A stretch of DNA of 10,506 bases from an uncultured Clostridia bacterium (GTDB taxonomy: Bacteria; Bacillota; Clostridia; Christensenellales; Borkfalkiaceae): assembly GCA_937920115.1 (NCBI GenBank), contig CALGVF010000413.1:1-10506 (forward strand), written 5' to 3'. How positions within the stretch are numbered: the first letter of the stretch is position 1; each line of letters begins with the position of its first letter. The notes under the pieces are model-generated. The model was given only the letters and a program-made list of their open reading frames with translations, searched no databases and was not told the DNA's origin. Made by a program: the position numbers and the translations under genes. Shown in pieces: positions 5,861 through 10,506 of the stretch.

Positions 5861-8449
5861 TTATTCCGAGCGGAGGGCGATTACGGGGTCTTTCTTCGCC
5901 GCTATCTTCGACGGTATGAATCCCGCTATCAGCGTTAATACCATCGATATCGACACGAGTATCAGTCCGCCTTGCCACGGCAATACCGCCACGTTCGATA
6001 TTCCCGCAAGCGATTTTATTATCAAACTTATCGGTATATCCAAAAGTACCGTGATTCCTATACCTATTACGCCCGCGGCGAACCCTATTATCAGAGTTTC
6101 CGCGTTGAACACCCTCGAAACGTCTCTCTTCGACGCTCCCAAAGCCCTGAGTACGCCTATCTCCTTTATCCTTTCGAGTACCGAAATATAGGTTATTATT
6201 CCTATCATTATCGACGAAACTATAAGCGATACCGAAACGAATCCGATTAAAACGTAGGACACCGCGTTGATTATCGTAGTCATCGACGACAACGCCATTC
6301 CGAGATAATCGTCGTATTTAATACGTTTCTCCGAGCCGTCGCCCTCTTCGGGGAATTGTTTGTTGTACGTTTCGATAAGCGAATTCACATAATCTTTATC
6401 CTCGAAAGTCGCGGGATAAATGTTTATCGCACTCGGATTTTCGGGGTCGACAAGTCCCACGCCGCCGAGAACGTCGTATACGTCGTTCTGATTGTCCAAG
6501 ACCTCGACGCCTTTCAATAAGTTTATCGCTTTCCCGCCGTTTTCTTCGGCGTCTGCAAATTCTCTTCTCTGCTCCTTTACGAGTTCGGTATTGTTCATAT
6601 CCGAAATAAGAGCCTTCGTAAGCCCCGACGAATACACGAGATAGCCGCTTATCGAAGTCGCCGTAATACCTTCTTTCGGTCTGATAACGCCCGCGATAGA
6701 GACTTTTCTGCCCTTGGACTTAGCGAGTTCTTCGAGGCTGCTCTCGTCGGTTATCTCCGAGTATTTCTTTTCCGATTCCGATTCCTTAACGTAAGTCATG
6801 GGCTTTGTGAGCAGGTAGAACTCTTTGCCTATGAGATCCTCGGCTTTATACGTTATGTCGGGCGACTTTTCCGTCAACGACGGTTCGGGAGCCAAGCCGA
6901 CGGAAGCGAGAACGTAACTCGGTATTTCGTTGTACGCATTCGCGACGACCATTATTTTATCGGTATCGTCGGTCGATATCCACTTACTGCCGCCGCCAAC
7001 GAGTTCGTACTGACTTTTGATAACGTCTACGTTGTCAATCATTTCCGACCACACGGGGAAATATACGTCGCTCGCGTCCATTCCCGCAATCGTCGTACCC
7101 GTGCCGCTTCCCTCGCTCCATTTTTTAATCATATCTTTAATGGCGTTCTTAATGAGTTTGGTCTCGCCGTCCGCTCCGCCGTAAGGCTTGCCGTAAACGT
7201 CGAATTCGACCGAGTAGGAATACTGAATCGCCGTGATTTTCGTCTTGTCGTAGCCGCTGTTATCGAGATAACGTTTAAACGATTGTATGTCGTTCGGCTG
7301 AGTGCCTTTCATAAATTCCCTGTAAAGTTCGCCTATCGTGTCGTTGACTTTAAGGTCGCTGCCGTCGGGGTATTTCTGCGACTTATCCTTTTCGGGTTCG
7401 CCGCCGCCCGTCATCAGAGCCGAAAAACTCGTATACTGCCGCATTATCTGCACGGGATAATTTGAGAGAGTGTCTCTCTGCACTCCGTTTATATAATTCT
7501 GAAAGCCGCTCGACAGCGATAATATGAGAGCGATTCCGATTATGCCGATACTCCCCGCGAACGAAACGAGCAGGGTTCTCGTCTTTTTAGTAAGTAAGTT
7601 TTTGAAACTGAGCGATAAAGCCGTCAAAAAGGACATCGAAGTCCTCTTTTTCTTTTGCTTAACGCGTTCGATTGCTTTTTCGTCGGAAGCGTTCGCCGCG
7701 TCTGCCGATTCCGCCGCGAGTTTCTCCTCTTTCTCCTCGTCCGCTTTTACGATTTCAGCCGCCTCTTCGTCGGTCACGGGGTTGTCGTCGCCCACGAGTT
7801 CGCCGTCCAGAAGCCTTATAATTCTCGACGAGTATTTTTCGGCGAGTTCGGGGTTGTGCGTGACCATGATTATAAGCATTTCGGACGAGATTTCTTTCAA
7901 TAAATCCATAATCTGCACGCTCGTTTTACTATCGAGGGCTCCCGTCGGTTCGTCAGCAAGCAGAATGTCGGGGTTGTTGATTAACGCTCTCGCGATAGCG
8001 ACTCTCTGCATCTGACCGCCCGAAAGTTGGTTGGGGCGGGCGTTGATTTTACTGCCGAGCCCGACTTTTTCGAGAACGGCTATCGCCCTTTCACGCCTTT
8101 CGGCGGCTTTTACGCCCGAAAGAGTGAGAGCGAGTTCGACGTTTTCGAGTACTGTCTGATGAGGGATAAGATTATAACTCTGAAATACGAAACCTATCGA
8201 GTGGTTGCGGTAGGTATCCCAATCTTTATCGGTAAATTTAGTGGTACTTTTGCCGTTTATGATAAGGTCGCCCGAAGTGTAACGGTCGAGACCGCCGACG
8301 ATATTCAAAAGCGTGGTCTTGCCGCAGCCCGACGGACCTAAAATCGAAACGAATTCGCTTTCGCGGAATTTAACGCTCACCCCTTTTAAAGCCCGCACCG
8401 TTTCGTCCTGCGTGTAATATTCTTTTACGATTTCTTTAAGTTCCAACAT
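5861..8449 (-). CDS. MacB/FtsX-type ABC transporter, ATPase and permease fused in one chain
   Basis: This is probably a membrane ATPase of the type VII (MacB/LolCDE/FtsX) class, which uses ATP to drive extracytoplasmic movements that move or remove peptides or lipids. Of 862 residues, the ATPase domain (about 1-222) has Walker A GPSGCGKTT (38-46), Q-loop Q90, signature LSGGQ (142-146), Walker B ILLADE (162-167) and H-loop H198. A charged Asp/Glu/Lys/Ala linker (about 222-270) leads to TM1 (about 292-314) and an extracytoplasmic domain of about 400 residues. TM2 to TM4 (about 732-757, 786-808, 827-847) follow, with the coupling motif ERIKEIGVLRALGASKRDV (759-777). MacB itself has the same order, but a Gram-positive host would lack the TolC partner. 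GGAGGG (8457-8462), 7 bases before the ATG, fixes the start. It is divergent from a two-component pair, which probably controls it. The substrate is unknown; peptide antibiotics are an inference. Confidence 0.92.
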   Translation of the reverse strand: MLELKEIVKEYYTQDETVRALKGVSVKFRESEFVSILGPSGCGKTTLLNIVGGLDRYTSGDLIINGKSTTKFTDKDWDTYRNHSIGFVFQSYNLIPHQTVLENVELALTLSGVKAAERRERAIAVLEKVGLGSKINARPNQLSGGQMQRVAIARALINNPDILLADEPTGALDSKTSVQIMDLLKEISSEMLIIMVTHNPELAEKYSSRIIRLLDGELVGDDNPVTDEEAAEIVKADEEKEEKLAAESADAANASDEKAIERVKQKKKRTSMSFLTALSLSFKNLLTKKTRTLLVSFAGSIGIIGIALILSLSSGFQNYINGVQRDTLSNYPVQIMRQYTSFSALMTGGGEPEKDKSQKYPDGSDLKVNDTIGELYREFMKGTQPNDIQSFKRYLDNSGYDKTKITAIQYSYSVEFDVYGKPYGGADGETKLIKNAIKDMIKKWSEGSGTGTTIAGMDASDVYFPVWSEMIDNVDVIKSQYELVGGGSKWISTDDTDKIMVVANAYNEIPSYVLASVGLAPEPSLTEKSPDITYKAEDLIGKEFYLLTKPMTYVKESESEKKYSEITDESSLEELAKSKGRKVSIAGVIRPKEGITATSISGYLVYSSGLTKALISDMNNTELVKEQRREFADAEENGGKAINLLKGVEVLDNQNDVYDVLGGVGLVDPENPSAINIYPATFEDKDYVNSLIETYNKQFPEEGDGSEKRIKYDDYLGMALSSMTTIINAVSYVLIGFVSVSLIVSSIMIGIITYISVLERIKEIGVLRALGASKRDVSRVFNAETLIIGFAAGVIGIGITVLLDIPISLIIKSLAGISNVAVLPWQGGLILVSISMVLTLIAGFIPSKIAAKKDPVIALRSE

Positions 8450-8503
8450 TATAGCACCCTCCGTTTGCGTTTCATTCGGTCTTTCGTATTTCTTTCCACC
8501 ATA

Positions 8504-8532
8504 ATATTAGCACATTTTTTCGGGCAAGTAAA
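8504..8532 (-). promoter_or_regulatory. Predicted promoter of the ABC transporter gene
   Basis: On the minus strand there is TTTACT (8527-8532), a 17-base spacer and TAATAT (8504-8509), with TG at the extended -10 position. The transcript would start near 8497, giving a leader of about 48 bases. It is close enough to the regulator's own promoter for one set of operators to serve both. Confidence 0.65.
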
Positions 8533-8563
8533 CGATTTTAAAGCGTATAACTCCCCTTTTTAT

Positions 8564-8594
8564 GCACGTTTCACATATTTAATTGCATTTTCAC
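8564..8594 (+). promoter_or_regulatory. Candidate response-regulator operator (direct repeat)
   Basis: TGCACGTTTCAC (8563-8574) and TGCATTTTCAC (8584-8594) form a direct repeat with TTTCAC 20 bases apart. A weaker TTTCAT follows at 8612-8617. They lie between the divergent promoters. OmpR-family regulators bind direct repeats, but often at about 10-11 bp half-site spacing, so this is only a suggestion. Confidence 0.3.
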
Positions 8595-8632
8595 GATTTT
8601 GCCGAAAACGCTTTCATTGAGACGAATTTTAT

Positions 8633-8646
8633 GTTATACTTAAAGT
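8633..8646 (+). promoter_or_regulatory. Extended -10 promoter giving a probably leaderless regulator mRNA
   Basis: TGTTATACT (8632-8640) is an extended -10 element with TATACT at 8635-8640. A usual start seven bases downstream falls on the A of the ATG at 8647. The -35 region (TTTCAT or CTTTCA near 8611-8617) is poor, as is common with extended -10 promoters. No Shine-Dalgarno sequence lies before the ATG. Confidence 0.55.
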
Positions 8647-9321
8647 ATGTTTTCAATTCTTATAGTCGAGGACGATATCCCGACTAACAAACTAATGTCC
8701 ATAGTTTTAAGAAACGGCGGCTACAAACCCGTTTCCGCGTTTTCGTCCGCAGAGGCGTTATCGCTTATAGACGAAGTTCGCCCCGACCTTATTTTAGCGG
8801 ATATAATGCTTCCCGATATGAGCGGATTCCGTCTCACGGAAGCGATAAGGCGTAAGGACGCGGACGTTCCCATTATAATAGTCACGGCGAAGCAATCGCC
8901 GTCGGACAAACACTACGGTTTTATGGTCGGAGCGGACGACTATATGACCAAGCCCGTAGACGAGGAAGAACTGCTTTTACGCATCAAGGCTCTGCTCCGC
9001 AGAAGCAAAGCCGTTTCCGAGCAAAAACTGCGTTTTAACGACTTATCGCTTGACTTTTCCAAACTGACGGCGACTGTCGGCGACACGGAAATCGACCTCA
9101 CGCAGAAAGAATTTCTGCTCCTTTTCAAACTCGCTTCCTCGCTCGGAAAGATATTCACGAGGAACGAACTCATGGAAGAAATATGGGGCAAGACGGACAA
9201 GGACGACCACACTTTAAACGTGCATATCAACCGCATAAGGGAAAAGTTGCAAGGTGTGAAGTCCATAGAAATAAAGTCGGTGAGAGGTCTCGGGTACAAG
9301 GCGGTAAAGTCCGATGAGTAG
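8647..9321 (+). CDS. OmpR/PhoB-family response regulator
   Basis: This is a DNA-binding transcription factor activated by phosphorylation. It has 224 residues. The receiver domain (about 1-120) has acidic pocket residues E8, D9 and D10, phosphoacceptor D52 in LILADIMLP, T80 and K102-P103. The winged-helix domain (about 128-222) shows IDLTQKEFLLL and HTLNVHINRIREKL, followed by IEIKSVRGLGYKA, which is typical of the family. The ATG at 8647 is the right start because MFSILIVEDD is the expected first strand, yet it has no ribosome site and seems to be leaderless. The gene overlaps the kinase by 8 bases (ATGAGTAG, 9314-9321), so the two are co-translated. It is divergent from the ABC transporter, its most likely target along with its own promoter. 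The signal cannot be told from this protein. Confidence 0.95.
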   Translation: MFSILIVEDDIPTNKLMSIVLRNGGYKPVSAFSSAEALSLIDEVRPDLILADIMLPDMSGFRLTEAIRRKDADVPIIIVTAKQSPSDKHYGFMVGADDYMTKPVDEEELLLRIKALLRRSKAVSEQKLRFNDLSLDFSKLTATVGDTEIDLTQKEFLLLFKLASSLGKIFTRNELMEEIWGKTDKDDHTLNVHINRIREKLQGVKSIEIKSVRGLGYKAVKSDE

Positions 9322-10348
9322 GAAAAAGAAGCCCGAAAAATCGCTGATAGCGGAAGCGATATACGCAGTACTCACGATAATTCTCGCCTGTCTGTTCGGC
9401 TTTTTCGTCACGTTCATACTCATAAAGACGGGAGCGGTGACGGTCAACATGAATTACGGAACGTCGTTTTTTGCGTTCATATTCGCCTGCGTAGCCGCAA
9501 TTTTGCTGTGCCTTTGGTATTTGAGATACAGAAAACGCAAAGAGGACGCGGCGAAAATACGCGAAGCAACCGAGAAAATATCCCGAGGCGACTATGAAAT
9601 TTCGCTCGGCAAACTCGTTTCCGACTACAAAAAAATAGGCGAAGCGATAGAGACCGTCGCCCTCAGGCTCAGACAAGCGGAAGAGGAAAAAGACGATTTT
9701 ATCAACGATTTCTCGCACGAACTGAAAACACCGATAGTCTCGATAAGAGGGTTCGCGAAACTCATTGCGAACGGAAATTTACCTGACGAAGAGGCGAAAG
9801 AGTACCTGTCCTTTATCGTTTCCGAGTCGGACAGACTCGTGGACTTGACGGCAAGCACGCTCATGCTCGACAGACTTCAAAGCAACCGTCTGGAAGTAGT
9901 CGAAAGGGAATTCGACCTGTCGGAACTGCTCAGAAAGAGCATACTCACCCTGCAACCCGAATGGGAGAAGAAAAATATCGAAATCGACGCGGACTTCGGG
10001 GAATGTACGGTTAAAAGCAACGACGAACTTTTAAGCCGAGTATTTATAAACGTACTCGACAACGCGATAAAATACTCCCGAGAAAACGGGAAAGTGGGCG
10101 TATACGTTACGGAAGGCGACAAAGGAATATCGGTAACGATAGCGGACGACGGCATAGGAATGGACGAAGAAACGAAGCGAAGAATGTTCGACAAATATTT
10201 CCGAGCGGACAAGTCGAGGAACACCCGAGGCAACGGACTCGGGCTTGCGACCGTAAAGAAGATAGCGGAACTCCTCGAACTAAAAATAACGGTAAACTCG
10301 AAAGTAGAAGAAGGCACGAGATTCACGATAGAAATCCCCTCTGAGTAA
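9314..10348 (+). CDS. Sensor histidine kinase with a very short extracytoplasmic loop
   Basis: This membrane kinase phosphorylates the regulator encoded just upstream. It has 344 residues. TM1 is about 12-37 and TM2 about 51-70, with only about 13 residues between them (TGAVTVNMNYGTS), so there is no real external sensor domain. A HAMP-like segment (about 71-122) joins the HisKA domain, with phosphoacceptor H135 in NDFSHELKTP. The ATPase domain has N-box residues N246 and N250, G1 DDGIG (278-282), F-box MFDKYFRAD (291-299) and G2 GNGLGLA (306-312), all intact. AAGGCGG at 9298-9304 lies 9 bases before the ATG, which overlaps the regulator stop. Kinases of this shape (intramembrane-sensing type, such as BceS or LiaS) often respond to envelope damage or to the state of a partner ABC transporter. 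A partner role for the divergent transporter is inference. Confidence 0.93.
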   Translation: MSRKKKPEKSLIAEAIYAVLTIILACLFGFFVTFILIKTGAVTVNMNYGTSFFAFIFACVAAILLCLWYLRYRKRKEDAAKIREATEKISRGDYEISLGKLVSDYKKIGEAIETVALRLRQAEEEKDDFINDFSHELKTPIVSIRGFAKLIANGNLPDEEAKEYLSFIVSESDRLVDLTASTLMLDRLQSNRLEVVEREFDLSELLRKSILTLQPEWEKKNIEIDADFGECTVKSNDELLSRVFINVLDNAIKYSRENGKVGVYVTEGDKGISVTIADDGIGMDEETKRRMFDKYFRADKSRNTRGNGLGLATVKKIAELLELKITVNSKVEEGTRFTIEIPSE

Positions 10349-10382
10349 TTTCCGACCTCTTCATACAATGTAAAAAGAATAT

Positions 10383-10505
10383 TTAGCCGATAAAAAAGTC
10401 TGCGACGTACTTTTCGTCGTTACTAAGTACTGCCGTGTGATTTTCGTCCGAACCTGCGATTTCCGACGAGTAAACAGCCAACTCCTTGACCGTATCTTTG
10501 TCGTT
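10383..10505 (-). CDS. C-terminal end of an unidentified protein (runs off window)
   Basis: On the minus strand, one frame stays open from the window edge to a TAA at 10383-10385. It gives 40 residues beginning NDKDTVKELAVYSSEIAG and ending EKYVADFFIG. Codon use (GAC, TCG, GTC) resembles the neighbouring genes, and another frame read here hits a stop. The ending loosely recalls the tail of Cof-type HAD hydrolases (a VKE-x-A segment, then a Ser-Asp-Glu-Asn stretch and a last helix), but this is too little for a call. It converges on the kinase gene with only 34 bases between stops and no visible terminator. Confidence 0.55.
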   Translation of the reverse strand, partial: NDKDTVKELAVYSSEIAGSDENHTAVLSNDEKYVADFFIG

Positions 10506-10506
10506 C

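Noticed and set aside
8511..8522. CIRCE-like element near the transporter promoter (GTGCTAA on the minus strand)
   Set aside because: It matches only part of one arm, and no inverted partner is present.

Overview
The window looks like a chromosomal piece of a Bacillota (Firmicutes) genome, most likely an uncultured clostridial lineage. The evidence is the tig-clpP gene order, an RqcH-type quality-control factor with the same key-residue numbering as the Bacillus protein, strong AGGAGG-type ribosome sites, and a fused ABC ATPase/permease next to an OmpR-type two-component pair. Base composition and codon use look even across the housekeeping genes (many TCG, ACG and GAC codons). No tRNA, rRNA, phage gene or CRISPR array was seen.

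Layout. (a) 1-1648, minus strand: the start of clpP (cut by the window edge) and complete tig (trigger factor), separated by a strong hairpin. (b) 1649-1865: divergent promoter region. (c) 1866-4204, plus strand: rqcH, then a REP-associated tyrosine transposase (RAYT) gene that overlaps it by ATGA. (d) 4265-4483: five GTAG-plus-hairpin repeats at an exact 40-bp period and a decayed sixth, the likely substrate family of that RAYT. (e) 4509-5678: a GT4-family glycosyltransferase. (f) 5705-5805: a bidirectional terminator and a second hairpin between convergent genes. (g) 5861-8449, minus strand: a MacB-like single-chain ABC transporter. (h) 8450-8646: divergent promoters. (i) 8647-10348, plus strand: response regulator and histidine kinase. 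(j) 10383-10505, minus strand: the C-terminal end of an unidentified gene.

How the genes work together. tig, clpP and rqcH all act on nascent or stalled polypeptides: trigger factor at the exit tunnel, RqcH adding C-terminal alanine tails on obstructed 50S subunits, and ClpP as the protease core that in Bacillus removes Ala-tailed products with ClpX. The kinase has almost no extracytoplasmic loop. With the regulator and the divergent ABC transporter it looks like an envelope-stress or peptide-sensing module.

The most unusual feature is in the RAYT gene. Its coding sequence carries three in-frame, antisense copies of the same 28-bp repeat that forms the array downstream. They encode a GGTSxxPSxTA peptide repeat inserted between the HUH motif and the catalytic-tyrosine region. 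One coding copy is identical (28/28, inverted) to the last full unit of the array.
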